This document shows positions 34,378 through 45,166 of a stretch of 64,000 bases of DNA, one piece after another (positions within the stretch are counted from its first letter, which is position 1; the number at the start of each line of letters is the position of its first letter). The stretch lies in NCBI GenBank assembly GCA_019915135.1, contig JAHLMK010000019.1:62001-126000 (forward strand). The letters run 5' to 3'. The notes under the pieces are model-generated. The model saw only the letters and a list, made by a program, of their open reading frames with translations, had not been told where the DNA came from and ran no database searches. The translations under genes were made by a program, and so were the position numbers. The DNA is from Strobilurus pachycystidiatus (taxonomy: Eukaryota > Basidiomycota > Agaricomycetes > Agaricales > Physalacriaceae).

Positions 34378-34590
34378 GTCCTTGTCCTTGTCCTTGTTAG
34401 GATTGGTCCTTGCCCGTGTTCAATTGGTGCTTGTCCATGTTCAGTTGGTCCTCGTCCGCGTTCAGTTAGTCCTTGTCTGCGCCCAGTTGGTCCTCGTCCG
34501 CGTTTAGTTGGTTCTCGTCCGCGTTTAGTTGGTCCTCGTCCGCGCCCAGTTGGTCCTTATTCGCGTTCAGTTGATCCTCGTCCTCGTAGT
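34378..34590 (+). repeat. 21-bp minisatellite, about 9-10 imperfect copies
   Basis: Unit consensus CAGTTGGTCCTCGTCCGCGTT, clearest between about 34440 and 34580, with C/T and T/C variants. The unit is a multiple of three, so the array is open in several frames and gives a spurious ORF. No sign that it is translated. Confidence 0.85.
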
Positions 34591-35222
34591 TGGTTGAGCG
34601 GTCCATGCACTAGAGACAAAATAAGGAAAAGGGAGAAGACGGGAGAGAAGGAAGTGAATAAACCCCAAGTTTGATCGAATTAAAAACCAACCAGCACGTG
34701 AGACGCACATGTGCCAACGGCATGCGGACTCTGAGCAAAAGTGTGATATTGGGAATGGCACTCCGTGCCGCTCAGATGGTAGCCAGCACCTGCCGCTGCA
34801 CATTCCAACTCAGCTGCAGTGCTTCCATTGCTGTATTTTGCCTGCTTATAAATCTAACACTTCTGTACACCCCTAGCAGTCTCAATGAGCGAGCATCAAG
34901 TGGAGTGTGGGTTAGGGTTCAAGTGTAAGGGTTCACCGCGGGGGAGAACACCTAAATTGGAACCCTAACCTTACAAATTTTGCTCTGCTGCGCTTGAATG
35001 ACTTATGCTAGACATGTCTGTTGTTACAATGATAGCTAGGATACGCAGGTGACAAGGTCATACAGCTAGCAGTTGTCAAGGTGTGCTATACATATACCTG
35101 TCTGAAGATTGATCACTAATGATTTGCGCACTGACAGCTTGATCTATATTGGCTGTGTTAGATGCACCCATCACTGATTATACAGTAGGACTATCTAGAC
35201 ATAATGTCTTTGCTACTTGCGT
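34591..35222. other. no recognised gene
   Basis: Contains one GGGTTAGGGTTC stretch near 34912 and no repeat array or coding frame that I can support. Confidence 0.4.
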
Positions 35223-35708
35223 CTACATCAAGTATCCAACATCTGACAAGTTGGAGAAAACGCAGTGATTGTTGACAATGCGACGGGCGGGGCGGAAAGG
35301 CGACGGCAAGGAGGAATTAGAGATGGTGCGGGGTTGTGCGCTTGGTGGGCGTACAGGTTCCAATGATGATTCAGAATCCAAGGCAGAGGAGGATCCATAG
35401 CCATCTAAGGCCTGCAGCCCGGGAGCAAGTGGCGGCAATGGCTACAGCGGAGGAGTAAAGGCAAGATGGGTAGGAATGGCAGCAGACTGAAGGGCGGCCG
35501 AGGCGTTTGAGTTGGTAATGTCGCTGGCGAGGACAGTGTTGACCCATTGTATGCGGCAGAATTGGTACGCAATTGAGTGGGTGGGTGTTACGCCAGGCAG
35601 TGACGACGACGGCGGGGCGTGAGCAGTTGGGCGGGGACGAGGGCGAGGACGGTTCCCGCCAATTTGCAGGAACGCCCGCGTTTCCTGTGTCCTGATGAAC
35701 TTGGACAT
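35223..35708 (-). pseudogene. hypothetical minus-strand ORF with internal stop, transposon-associated
   Basis: One frame reads MSKFIRTQETRAFLQIGGNR, a Pro/Arg-rich stretch, then IQWVNTVLASDITNSNASAA. After a stop near 35442 it continues with PPLAPGLQALDGYGSSSALD and a Ser/Pro-rich tail. It lies between the hAT-like transposase pieces and the charged coiled-coil gene and has an AAACTTAC motif upstream (35769-35781). Function unknown. Confidence 0.3.
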
Positions 35709-35879
35709 GGTGGTCAGGAAGAAAGAGCACGTCGGCCTTGATGGCTTACTTGATGGGCGCTTACCTAAGTAAGTTTGCCATCGTGAACTGTAGGGAAGAA
35801 TTAATCAATGAAAGAGAATTCAAAGAAAGTAATAATACACACACCAGTCCTTTTATTTGACTATACCTGTCACCCCGTC

Positions 35880-37562
35880 TATTGTGTTGTCCATTTTCTT
35901 GAAGTCAGCCGACAGCATGATGCTGCGTACAGTGTGGTTCTGGGCTTAAAAGCACTACGACTTTCTGCACAGAGGCTGAGAGACTCGCCAACGCTGATGT
36001 GCATCGTTGTCTTTCTTGATGGTGGTGGTGAGAGAGAAACCCTGGAGCCGTGAGCGTGTGTCAGGCTGACCGGAAACAGCTGGGTAAGTTTACCATGAGG
36101 GTTGAACATTAGTCTGCTCATCTTCTTTGATAGCCATAACACATAGTGACTGTGGACAAATGTTAAGCCAGATATACCTTCTAGTTGACACTCATCAAAT
36201 GCCTGGTATTTGTTCGAGTCCATGGTCAGTGCTAGGTTGAGAACATGAGCCAGGCACCTATGGGAGCACTGAGTAAGTTTACCATGAAGCTCACAGAACT
36301 GACATCAACTGATTGTCCACGGCATCCTAGTTATTGAGCTGGAGCAAGCGATGCAGCTCCTCGATGACTTCACACATGGTGTTGTTGGGGGAAGCATTAT
36401 CCATGGTGATGAGACCAAGCTAGAATACATCACGTCAACAAAGCCAAACATCAACCTCTCACCCTTCTACACTCACCTTGGATATCTTGCAATCGACATC
36501 AACGATTCTGCACCGCATAACTGTGCTCATAAAAAGGCGTCCAAGATTCTCTCCATCATGTGCGCCATGGATCCGTCGAAAGCCAATTACTGCACGCTCA
36601 AGAGACTACTGGGCGGACCTTCCTTTCTTTTTCACAATCTGTATGTGAAATCCATTTGCACCCAAAAAGCCCTGCTTATTGTGCTTGGCAGACCATCCAT
36701 CAGCAACTGTGGATATCAATCCAATGGCTCGCTAGCAGTAGTGAGTGCTTGGGCTATAGCTGACAGCATATGACAAACTTACCGCGTACTCCGCCCCGAG
36801 CTCCTCCAGTGTTTGGACGTAGAAGTTATGGACATAGTTCTTGATTTTATGGGCACTGGGAAGCTCATTCAACCGTGTCTTTGGCCGAAAGACAACGAAT
36901 TGGTTGCGGAAGTGTGGGTTCTCTGCAGTGGCAAAGGACTGGGAGCACGGCTTCAGATGCGTTACATTTGCAACAAGTTGACACATACCTGATCGGTGCA
37001 CACGATGTACTTTAAAATATGCTCCAGAGCTCCCTCGACAGAGAACTCCTTAGGACCAACCACAATACTAAACCCCATGGATGTCAACTTGCCTGCCTCC
37101 GGATCTTTGCCCGCTTCAGCGGCGACGGCAGCGGCCTTCTTGGCGGTCAGCATCTTTTCCGGCATCGCTGCATCCCGGAGTACCACACCTTTGTCGGCAC
37201 ATCTTCACATAGAGTTCATAGTGCTGGCGCATGTGATGACAAAGGGAAGTGTTGGAACCCAAGTGAAAGCACAATCACAGACCCTTTGATTTGACATAGA
37301 TGGCATCGTTTCTGGACAATATCAGCACCGACTAGTCAAGAAGATCCTCTCACGTACTGGCACGTCAAACAGAATTGACCAACTAACGGCGGTTCCCCTT
37401 CAACAGATGCATGGCTACCCTTGGGCCCAAAGAAAAGGTCTATGTCATTGGCCTTCTCCTTTGTCGCTACCACGGCTGCGACGGCGGTGGCGTGGCCCAG
37501 GTCCTAGAATTTGGTAAATGGTAAGTTTGCCATGACATGTGTTCACTCACGACTTCACCCTC
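35880..37562 (-). pseudogene. hAT-superfamily transposase, decayed, main part
   Basis: Minus-strand segments match the hAT order: a BED-like zinc finger end (SNTSLCHHMRQHYELYVKMC, about 37210-37270), the N-terminal domain (GALEHILKYIVCTDQ about 37000-37040, FATAENPHFRNQFVVFRPKT about 36880-36940, LPSAHKIKNYVHNFYVQTL), then STVADGWSAKHNKQGFLGAN (about 36640-36720), LGLITMDNASPNNTMCEVIE (about 36350-36420) and CLAHVLNLALTMDSNKYQAF (about 36180-36250). Stops and frame changes separate several pieces; some are introns with AAACTTAC motifs before the AG. The C-terminal hATC dimerisation domain was not found. Its 5' exon lies at 46254-46564, split off by Ty3-II. Confidence 0.75.
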
Positions 37563-38376
37563 TGTCATATCCATGCGTCATGACACAGGATCGGACCGGA
37601 TCTCCGACTTACTCAGCCAGTCACGCGTCTCCTCGTGACCCCATTAATCATCCATCCTCGCCAAGTCTTGCCAAGTCCAGCCGGGCCGCTCGGACCTCCG
37701 CACGTGATCCTTTACTCAGCATCTCTACCGCCAAACTTGCCATACCCTTGACCCAGACCATGCTGCCCTTTGCCCAATACATGTGGACCTCCGCTTGTGA
37801 TCTTACTTATCTCCTTATGCATCTACCTACTCAGTCCAGTATTTAAGCGCTTGTACTTTACCTATGTTTCCTCAGTTCGAATATCAACTTAGACGCTCCA
37901 GTCTAGTCTTCATCTCTTCTCCTTGTCTGAACTCAACTTGCGGAACTCCGCTCGTTGGCCAAGACTTACATTCTCCAACTCGCGTTGTCCTTACGGACCT
38001 CCGAGCTCATCACTCGTCTCTTTCCTCCGGGTTTGCTCTTCCTTGGCGGACCCCCGGATTCAAGGCTCGACTCAAGGGACCAACCTGCTGAACGCAGGCA
38101 GCCCTGGTTCCGGACCACCGACAATCCTCAAGACCGGGCCCCCTGCAACTCTCACCACAACCGAGGGATAGCCGGACTACCGCTTGACGGGGATCCATAG
38201 GGTTGCAGGTGTGGAAACACGTGCCAATACAGAATAGGTAAACCTTTTACCTTTTCTTTCTTTTAAACACTTCTACGCTTATTCTTTCACAGGCTCGGAG
38301 CACCGCTTGTGCTGTGCTTACCGAGAAATCCGGTTTCGGACATCCGCTTGACTTGGTCTGGGGCACGGTCTTAACA
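37563..38376 (+). repeat. 5' LTR of Ty3-II (814 bp)
   Basis: Starts TGTCATATCCATGCG, ends GGCACGGTCTTAACA. A TATTTAAG box near 37840 is a plausible promoter element. Same length and, as far as compared, same sequence as 45440-46253. The bases after the LTR (GTATATTCGAACTC) would be the primer-binding site; I cannot match them to a specific tRNA. Confidence 0.95.
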
Positions 38377-38426
38377 GTATATTCGAACTCTTCCTTTGAG
38401 TCAACAAGATACTGCCGTTCTCAGCC

Positions 38427-40103
38427 ATGTCTGATCACAACATTCCCCCACCCATCAATCCCTACTTCACCAACCACAGTGCCACAGACGAGGACCTGGC
38501 GCAAACATACCTATCTACTCTGGATACGGTTGCGCAACGACGCTCTCAGGATGTCCTTCGTCGCAGGTCCATGGGTATCTCCCTCCATGCGCGGGTATCC
38601 GATATTGGTGCCATGACCCGCGCCACACCTTTCCAAGCTGCCCAAGAGTTGTTTCCCAGACAACCCCCTCTTGTCCAAGTTACGCAGCCTCCCTCTAATC
38701 CTATTCGCCCTGAAAATCCCTTTTCTCCAGAACGCTTGGCCCAGGCTGGTTTTATCTACCAGGCTACTCCTCGAGCCGCCGGAAGGGCCGCTTTCTCACC
38801 GCACACTCCTACTCGTGGTGCGGGTATCCCCTTGCCCGAATCTGAGGCAGGGGGTGAGGAAGAGGTATCTAGCAATCCCTTTGAAGATAAACCAGGGCCA
38901 AGTGGAGATCCGGGCGAACCTGAGGGAAACGAAGGTGGAGGTGACGGACCACCAGGCGGTGGTCCACCAGGTGGTGGTGGAGGTGGAGGACTACCAGGCG
39001 GTGGGCCGCCAGGTGGTGCTGGTGGGGGTGGGGGTGGTGGTGGACCTCCTGGCGGAGGGCCACCCAATGACCCCACTGAAGAGCCCATTGAAATTGGCCC
39101 CGATGAGCTTAAGCTCTTACGGCTGATGCGGCTCTTTAGTGACTCCATGGGTGCATCGATTGGCGCCGCGATAAAGCCTGCTAGCACCCAGCAGGTGCGG
39201 ACAAAAGTTAGGGAACCCGATCCATTCAGTGGATCGGATCCCTCAAAGCTACGTGGATTCTTACTATCCTTAAGTCTCAATTTTCAAGACCGTCCTGCAG
39301 CATTCAAGACCCAGTTCAGCAAGATCAACTATGCGATCTCGTATCTGACTGGGACTGCGCTGGGATGGTTTGAGCCGGATATCCTCCACCCAACTGCGGA
39401 CCCCCCGTTGTGGACTCTATCCTATGATGTCTTTGTCAGGGAACTCGAGGTCAACTTTGGACCTCATGATCCTACTGGCAGCGCTGAGGATGAACTGGAG
39501 ACACTTCGGATGCGGGACTCCGACAGGATTCTCCATTATAACGTTAAGTTTAACAACTTAGCGTCAATAATTGGATGGGACACCAATGCGCTCACACACT
39601 CCTACTATCGCGGACTACCGCCGCGAATCAAGGATGCGTTGTCACACCACGGTCGTCCCGACAATCTCAAAGACCTCCGCGCCAAATGTCAAGAAATTGA
39701 CCATCGTTATTGGCAGCGGAAGGCCGAGCAACACAGGGAACAAAAGGCATCAACTCCTTCTGGCTCTGTTAGCTCGTCGGGTACCCCCAAACCCAAACCA
39801 GCTACGTCATCTTCCTCTTCGACTCCTGCCAAGGCTGACAACGCGAAAAAGGACTCGAATTCGGGCTCTGGTGGAGCTCCGAAGGCTGAGAGACCCTACG
39901 CGGACAAGCTTGGGCCCGATGGGAAGTTGACTCCCGCTGAGAAGGCTCGGCGGATAGCCGAGAAACTCTGCCTCTTCTGTGGACTCGGGGGCCACAAGGC
40001 AGAGGACTGTAACAAGCGGAAGGCCGCTCTCAAGGCACGTGGTGCTCAAACTTCAACTTCTAAAGCTGATGCACCATCGGACGCTGCGAGTTCGAAAAAA
40101 TAG
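38427..40103 (+). CDS. gag: Ty3-II Gag, 558 aa, with zinc knuckle
   Basis: Starts MSDHNIPPPINPYFTNHSAT. A Gly/Pro-rich linker near residues 165-215 is followed by a capsid-like domain (VREPDPFSGSDPSKLRGFLL, residues about 265-400), a Ser/Lys-rich stretch and the CCHC knuckle CLFCGLGGHKAEDC near residue 515. Gag assembles the particle and packages RNA. It ends SSKK at TAG 40101-40103, immediately after a run of six A that could allow slippage into pol. Confidence 0.9.
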   Translation: MSDHNIPPPINPYFTNHSATDEDLAQTYLSTLDTVAQRRSQDVLRRRSMGISLHARVSDIGAMTRATPFQAAQELFPRQPPLVQVTQPPSNPIRPENPFSPERLAQAGFIYQATPRAAGRAAFSPHTPTRGAGIPLPESEAGGEEEVSSNPFEDKPGPSGDPGEPEGNEGGGDGPPGGGPPGGGGGGGLPGGGPPGGAGGGGGGGGPPGGGPPNDPTEEPIEIGPDELKLLRLMRLFSDSMGASIGAAIKPASTQQVRTKVREPDPFSGSDPSKLRGFLLSLSLNFQDRPAAFKTQFSKINYAISYLTGTALGWFEPDILHPTADPPLWTLSYDVFVRELEVNFGPHDPTGSAEDELETLRMRDSDRILHYNVKFNNLASIIGWDTNALTHSYYRGLPPRIKDALSHHGRPDNLKDLRAKCQEIDHRYWQRKAEQHREQKASTPSGSVSSSGTPKPKPATSSSSSTPAKADNAKKDSNSGSGGAPKAERPYADKLGPDGKLTPAEKARRIAEKLCLFCGLGGHKAEDCNKRKAALKARGAQTSTSKADAPSDAASSKK

Positions 40104-40125
40104 AGAGTAGCTCCGATACCTTAGT
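40060..40125 (+). promoter_or_regulatory. candidate gag-pol -1 frameshift site
   Basis: Gag reads TCG AAA AAA TAG at 40092-40103. The -1 frame is open from about 40062 through the stop and continues directly into pol. The six-A run is a plausible slippery site. No pseudoknot was modelled. Confidence 0.5.
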
Positions 40126-43100
40126 GCACGATCGGAGCTACGTTGACTCCAGCAGCTGCACACACAAGGTTGTTACTCTCAACGCTGCCGCTCTTTCCAC
40201 AACCCCTTCATCCCTCGTTCTCCCTCTTACGATTCCGGACCCCCGCACCAACCTTGCAGAGGTTCGCCTTTCTGCGCTGGTCGACTCCGGGTCGTCCGAC
40301 TGCTTCATCGACACTCGTTTTATTCTCAAACATCACATTCCCACCTCGGATACTGCACCTGTGGAGCTCCGACTCTTGAACGGTTCATTTGGCTCTACTA
40401 TCACTCAAACGGTTACTCTTACGGTTACCTTTCCCTCCGGAGATCCTCTGTCTGTGACCTTCTATGTCACTCCCCTTGATTCTACCTGCGACGTTGTGCT
40501 CGGATATAACTGGCTCCACCGTTATAACCCGTTGGTTAATTGGTCGGAGAACAGTGTTGCCTTCCGGCACACCGCTACGGGTGAACCATCTGCTTTGCAA
40601 AGCTTTTATCCAGTTGATGATGCACTTTCCATAGACTCATCAGCGTCAGCGGAAGATCCGCTCTCCGCCGCTGACTTTTCCTTCGGAGATCCGCCCATAC
40701 TTAGCGGTCGTCCGAAAACTCCCCCTCTTGCTCCTCCTCTTCGAAAATCTAGAAAAAAGCCATCTTTTCCTTTTGAACCAATCTACGAGTACCCTCCAGG
40801 CGATCATTTCATCATCTCTTCTTCACCCAAGGTCTCTGTCATATCCGCTGCTGCGTACATCCGCGCTTGCAAAGAGCCTGGCTCTCACCAGTTCTCGATG
40901 CGGCCTGATCCTGGTGCCTCTTTACGGGACGCCAAGGTTCAACCAGCAGACGTCTCGGATATCCCTCCGGAGTACCGAGACTACGCAGACGTCTTCAGCG
41001 ACTCTCTTTCAGAAGTGCTTCCGGAACACCGTCCTTACGACCACAAGATCAATCTTGAGGACGGGGCTCCGCTCCCCAAGCTAGGTCCCATTTATTCTCT
41101 CTCTGAAGTGGAACTCAAAGCCCTTCGAGAGTTTATAGATGAAAACCTGGCGACTGGTTTCATCACTTCGTCGCAATCCTCCATCGGAGCCCCGGTTCTT
41201 TTTGTTCGTAAGAAATCTGGGGACCTCCGACTCTGCGTGGACTTCCGAGGCCTTAACAAGATCACGAAGAAAGATCGCTATCCACTCCCTCTCATCACGG
41301 ACCTCCTTGACACAGCACGTTCTGCCAAGATCTATACAAAGATGGACATCCGACACGCCTATCATCTTATTCGGATAGCCGAAGGCGATGAATGGAAGAC
41401 CTCTTTCCGTACCCGTTATGGATCTTTCGAGTGGAGAGTTATGCCCGAGGGGCTGACCAATGCACCAGCTACGTTTCAACGTTTTGTTAACGACATCTTC
41501 TCTGATATGCTCGATGTATCAGTCGTCGTCTACCTTGACGATATCTTGGTTTACTCCGACAACATGGAGGACCACGTCAAGAACGTTCGAGAGGTGCTCA
41601 AGCGGCTCCGCGCTCATGGGCTTTTCCTCAAACTCTCCAAGTGCGAGTTTCACCAGGACACTGTCGAGTACCTTGGTTTCATCATGTCCCCGGAGGGCCT
41701 CCGGATGTCCGACGATAAAGTCAAAGCTATCGTCGACTGGCCGGAGCCCCGCAAAGTTAAGGACGTCCAGTCTTTTCTTGGTTTTGCCAACTTCTACCGA
41801 CGCTTCATAGAGGGTTACTCCGAAATCGCTAGGCCGCTCACTCGCCTTACGAAAAAGGACCTCAAATGGAGTTTCGGAGATCCGGAACGCTCTGCCTTCA
41901 TTGCTCTCAAGGAGGCTTTCACTCGGGCGCCCGTTCTCGCTCATTGGCAACCTGGACGCCAACTTGTTGTTGAAACCGACGCCTCCGACTACGCCATTGC
42001 GGCTGTCCTATCCATCATCGGTGACGATGATGACCTTCATCCCATTGCATTTCATTCTCGCAGTCTCACCCCTCCGGAGCTCAACTACGACGTTCACGAT
42101 AAGGAACTCCTTTCCATCTTCGACTCTTTTCAAGAGTGGCGTCACTATCTGGAGGGTCCGGCTTTCCCTGTTGACGTGGTAACAGACCACAAGAACCTGG
42201 AGTATTTCTCAACAACCAAGCTCCTCACTCGTCGCCAGGTTCGGTGGTCCGAGTACCTCTCCGCGTTCAACATGGTCATCCGTTTCCGGCCTGGTTCTAA
42301 AGGCGGGAAGCCGGACGCCCTCACTAGGCGTTGGGACGTTTACGCGCGAGATGACAGTTCATATGCAGCGGTGAATCCGCACAACTTCAGGCCAGTCTTC
42401 ACCCAGGAGCAGTTATCCTCCTCACTGCGCGCCACCTATTTAGAATACCCTGCCCTTCGGGCCTCCGTCATCATGGATCTGGAGTCTCTGCACTCCGATA
42501 TCAAGAACTCCTACGACGAGGATCCGGAAGTCCAAGCGGGGCTAGCCCTTGCAGGTGATCCCTCTAATTCTCGATGGACCTCCGATGATGCAGGTCTACT
42601 TAGGTTGGACGGCCGCATTTACGTTCCCAACTCCTCGGACCTCCGCTTGCGGGTCCTCCGTCTTCATCACGATCATATCCTTGCTGGCCACTTTGGTCAG
42701 AATCGCACCCTCGAGTTAATTCGGCGGGGTTACACTTGGCCCAAGATTCGTGAGTTTGTCCGCCACTACGTCAAGTCTTGTACTGTTTGTGGCAGGAACA
42801 AACCCACGCGTCATCGTCCTTATGGTTTACTCAAACCGTTGCCCGTACCCCTGCGCCCTTGGGACTCCATCTCTCTGGACTTTATTGAAGAACTTCCCTC
42901 TTCAAACGGGTTCACCGCGATTCTGGTCATTGTCGATCGGGCCTCCAAGCAGGCTATCTTCATTCCCACTCATGACACCATCACTTCGGAGCAGCTAGCT
43001 CATCTCTTCGTTATCCATGTCTTTTCCAAGCACGGAGTCCCATCGCATGTCACTTCTGACCGGGGCTCCGAATTCGTTGCTCATTTCACCCGCGCTCTCG

Positions 43101-43954
43101 CTCAGGCTCTCAATATGGAGCTCCACTTCACTTCGGGGCACCATCCTGAGGCGGATGGCCAAACCGAACGCGCCAACCAGACCTTGGAACAGTACCTTCG
43201 CATTTACTGTTCTTACCAGCAGGACAACTGGGATCAACTCTTGGCTCTTGCAGAGTTTGCGTACAACAACGCTCCCAACGCGTCTACTGGTATTTCCCCG
43301 TTCTTTGCCAACAAAGGATACCACCCTTCCATTACGGTGTATCCGGAACGGGATCTGGCCTCCGCTCGAGCACGCGATTTTGTGGTGAACTTGGACGAGT
43401 TGCATGCGATGCTTAGAGATGAGATTTCCCTCGCTCAATCCCGTTACAAGTTACAAGCTGACAAGAAACGGATAGCCGCTCCGGACTTCCGCATTGGTGA
43501 TCGTGTCTACCTCCTGGCCAAGTACATCAACACTACTCGGCCAACCCGAAAATTCTCAGAAACCCACCTTGGTCCGTTCCCAATCATTGCTCAACCCAGT
43601 TCTAACGCCTTCACATTGCGGCTACCCGACTACCTTCGTCTTGTTCATCCGGTGTTCCATGTGTCCCAACTGGAACCCTTCGAAGAGAACACCATTCCCA
43701 ATCGTTCGGAGTCCCCACCTCCTCCCGTCGAAGTTGAAGGAGAAATTCACTATGAAGTCTCTGAAATACTAGACGCCAAGCTGGATCGGAGATATCGGAC
43801 CCCCCTTCGCTACTATGTGCGGTGGTCCGGTTACGAGGGCACGGATGAGGAGTTCTCTTGGGTCGGCGCTGACGATATTGCTGCGGACGAGCTGGTTGCG
43901 GACTTCCACTCGCGTTACCCCAAGAAACCAAAACCCCAGGCTACTACCGCGTAG
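40124..43954 (+). CDS. pol: Ty3-II Pol: protease, RT, RNase H, integrase, chromodomain (1276 aa)
   Basis: Uninterrupted. Protease site ALVDSGSSDCFI near residue 50; RT with VVVYLDDILVYSD near 470; RNase H with VVETDASDYA and [11 protein letters not shown]; integrase finger (LHHDHILAGHFGQ...CTVCG, near 850-890), core with SLDFIEELP, SDRGSEFV and HHPEADGQTERANQ; a C-terminal chromodomain (YYVRWSGYEGTDEEFSW), the mark of chromoviruses, which target modified chromatin. The annotated first codon is GTG. Pol is in the -1 frame relative to gag and is open upstream to about 40062, so it is probably made by -1 frameshifting at the A-run 40095-40100. Confidence 0.95.
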   Translation: MHDRSYVDSSSCTHKVVTLNAAALSTTPSSLVLPLTIPDPRTNLAEVRLSALVDSGSSDCFIDTRFILKHHIPTSDTAPVELRLLNGSFGSTITQTVTLTVTFPSGDPLSVTFYVTPLDSTCDVVLGYNWLHRYNPLVNWSENSVAFRHTATGEPSALQSFYPVDDALSIDSSASAEDPLSAADFSFGDPPILSGRPKTPPLAPPLRKSRKKPSFPFEPIYEYPPGDHFIISSSPKVSVISAAAYIRACKEPGSHQFSMRPDPGASLRDAKVQPADVSDIPPEYRDYADVFSDSLSEVLPEHRPYDHKINLEDGAPLPKLGPIYSLSEVELKALREFIDENLATGFITSSQSSIGAPVLFVRKKSGDLRLCVDFRGLNKITKKDRYPLPLITDLLDTARSAKIYTKMDIRHAYHLIRIAEGDEWKTSFRTRYGSFEWRVMPEGLTNAPATFQRFVNDIFSDMLDVSVVVYLDDILVYSDNMEDHVKNVREVLKRLRAHGLFLKLSKCEFHQDTVEYLGFIMSPEGLRMSDDKVKAIVDWPEPRKVKDVQSFLGFANFYRRFIEGYSEIARPLTRLTKKDLKWSFGDPERSAFIALKEAFTRAPVLAHWQPGRQLVVETDASDYAIAAVLSIIGDDDDLHPIAFHSRSLTPPELNYDVHDKELLSIFDSFQEWRHYLEGPAFPVDVVTDHKNLEYFSTTKLLTRRQVRWSEYLSAFNMVIRFRPGSKGGKPDALTRRWDVYARDDSSYAAVNPHNFRPVFTQEQLSSSLRATYLEYPALRASVIMDLESLHSDIKNSYDEDPEVQAGLALAGDPSNSRWTSDDAGLLRLDGRIYVPNSSDLRLRVLRLHHDHILAGHFGQNRTLELIRRGYTWPKIREFVRHYVKSCTVCGRNKPTRHRPYGLLKPLPVPLRPWDSISLDFIEELPSSNGFTAILVIVDRASKQAIFIPTHDTITSEQLAHLFVIHVFSKHGVPSHVTSDRGSEFVAHFTRALAQALNMELHFTSGHHPEADGQTERANQTLEQYLRIYCSYQQDNWDQLLALAEFAYNNAPNASTGISPFFANKGYHPSITVYPERDLASARARDFVVNLDELHAMLRDEISLAQSRYKLQADKKRIAAPDFRIGDRVYLLAKYINTTRPTRKFSETHLGPFPIIAQPSSNAFTLRLPDYLRLVHPVFHVSQLEPFEENTIPNRSESPPPPVEVEGEIHYEVSEILDAKLDRRYRTPLRYYVRWSGYEGTDEEFSWVGADDIAADELVADFHSRYPKKPKPQATTA

Positions 43955-44106
43955 TAAGCCCTTCCAAGGGAATTTTCTTACTATCTCAGTTTTCCTTGCC
44001 TCACTCTGTTTTGCGGTGCTCCGCCGATTCGGCGGTCCACTTAGATTTCCATCTTGCTTTCACACCAAGAAAAATCAAGAAAAAGAAAAACATATCATTT
44101 TTCTAT

Positions 44107-45166
44107 CTACTCCCCCTCTGCTTCCTCTGCATCCTCCTCTTGCTCCTCTTCCTCTTCATCTCCCTCCTCTTTCCCAGATGGACCTCCACTCGAGCCCTCT
44201 TCCCGCGCCCTTGCCTTCGCAATCTCCTCCGCGAATACGGTGCGGAGCTCCGTGCCCATATCCTTCGCCACCTCGGACACCATCCTGCTGATTCGCCTCA
44301 TACGGGAGGCTTCGCGAGAGTCCAGCTCGTGGACGTCCATGTGGCGTGGCGGGAGCCCACACGCCCGCTTCGTCTTGATGCATTCGTCGCAAGATTTGGC
44401 CGGAGGCCCACCCCAGACGCAGGGCTCCTTGTCGTGGCTAATGCAGAGTTTGCATCCTGCGGATCCCCGGTGAGCCATCGCCATGTCAAGATAAAATAAA
44501 ACACTCACGGTGATCCCCAAACCGATGCGTGAACCCTGTGCGGGACTCCACCGCCTTCGCCTTGCCCTTCCCTTTGGCTTTCTTCTTGGCGGGTCCCCGC
44601 TCCTCCTCATCACTATCCTCCACTCTCGCCCTCCTCCGCGTCGACGGACTCCCCGCCTTCTCCCTCTCCACCTCGTTCCTCGCAATGTCCCAAGAGTGGA
44701 GGGCCGACCACCATTCCTCGTGGCTCTCCCAGAAGGCGGCGAGGTCGTCCTGGTACTTTGAAAATCCCAGGGCCCTCCGCGGGTGGTCCGATGCTCGCCG
44801 CTCGAAGTCCTCCAACTCTGCGGCCCTCGCGAGATCGGCGGAGTCCCGCAAGGTCTCGCACTCCTCCTCCCAGTCAAGTCGGGCACGTTCGGCGGCCCTC
44901 CGCGCCTTTTTGTCGGCGTTTTCTGCTGCTGCCGCAGGCTCGGGCGGGAGTTGAATATCGGGGGTGGGTGGGCGGATGGGCGGATCCCCGGGCTCGAAAA
45001 CGGTGTCGGGCAGTGAAGGCGGCGGTCCGCGTCCTGGCTCCTCCGCGAGGTATTGGAGGACGACGTTGCGCAACGTCGGGTGCTCCGCGGGGGCAAAATA
45101 CGCCACGTCGTCGATGGTGATCCACGCCGACGAGTCCGGGATTTCAGGTTGCTGTGGGGGCGCCAT
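44107..45166 (-). CDS. antisense two-exon gene within Ty3-II: Zn2Cys6-like cluster protein (335 aa)
   Basis: Transcribed opposite to gag-pol, between pol and the 3' LTR. Exon 1 (45166-44509) starts MAPPQQPEIPDSSAWITIDD and has a helical Arg/Glu-rich middle, Trp-rich AAFWESHEEWWSALHSWD and a nuclear localisation signal AKKKAKGKGKAKA. A 52-nt intron (44457-44508, GTGAGT...CGCAG) joins exon 2 at RFGDHR/CKLC. Exon 2 opens with C-x2-C-x7-C-x9-C-x2-C-x6-C, close to the fungal binuclear zinc cluster (usual first loop x6), then a helix and a long Glu-rich tail ending at TAG 44107-44109. The frames and splice sites are intact, like the element itself. Likely a nuclear DNA-binding protein. Its role for the element is unknown. 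Confidence 0.75.

Noticed and set aside
34322..34674. ORFs with repeated VLVRVQL-type units
   Set aside because: Generated by the 21-bp minisatellite, not by selection for a protein.
34905..34930. Telomere-like GGGTTAGGG
   Set aside because: Fewer than two repeat units; no array.
37511..38200. Several 60-110 codon ORFs in the Ty3-II LTR, repeated at 45457-46077
   Set aside because: They are identical because the LTRs are identical; no coding evidence.
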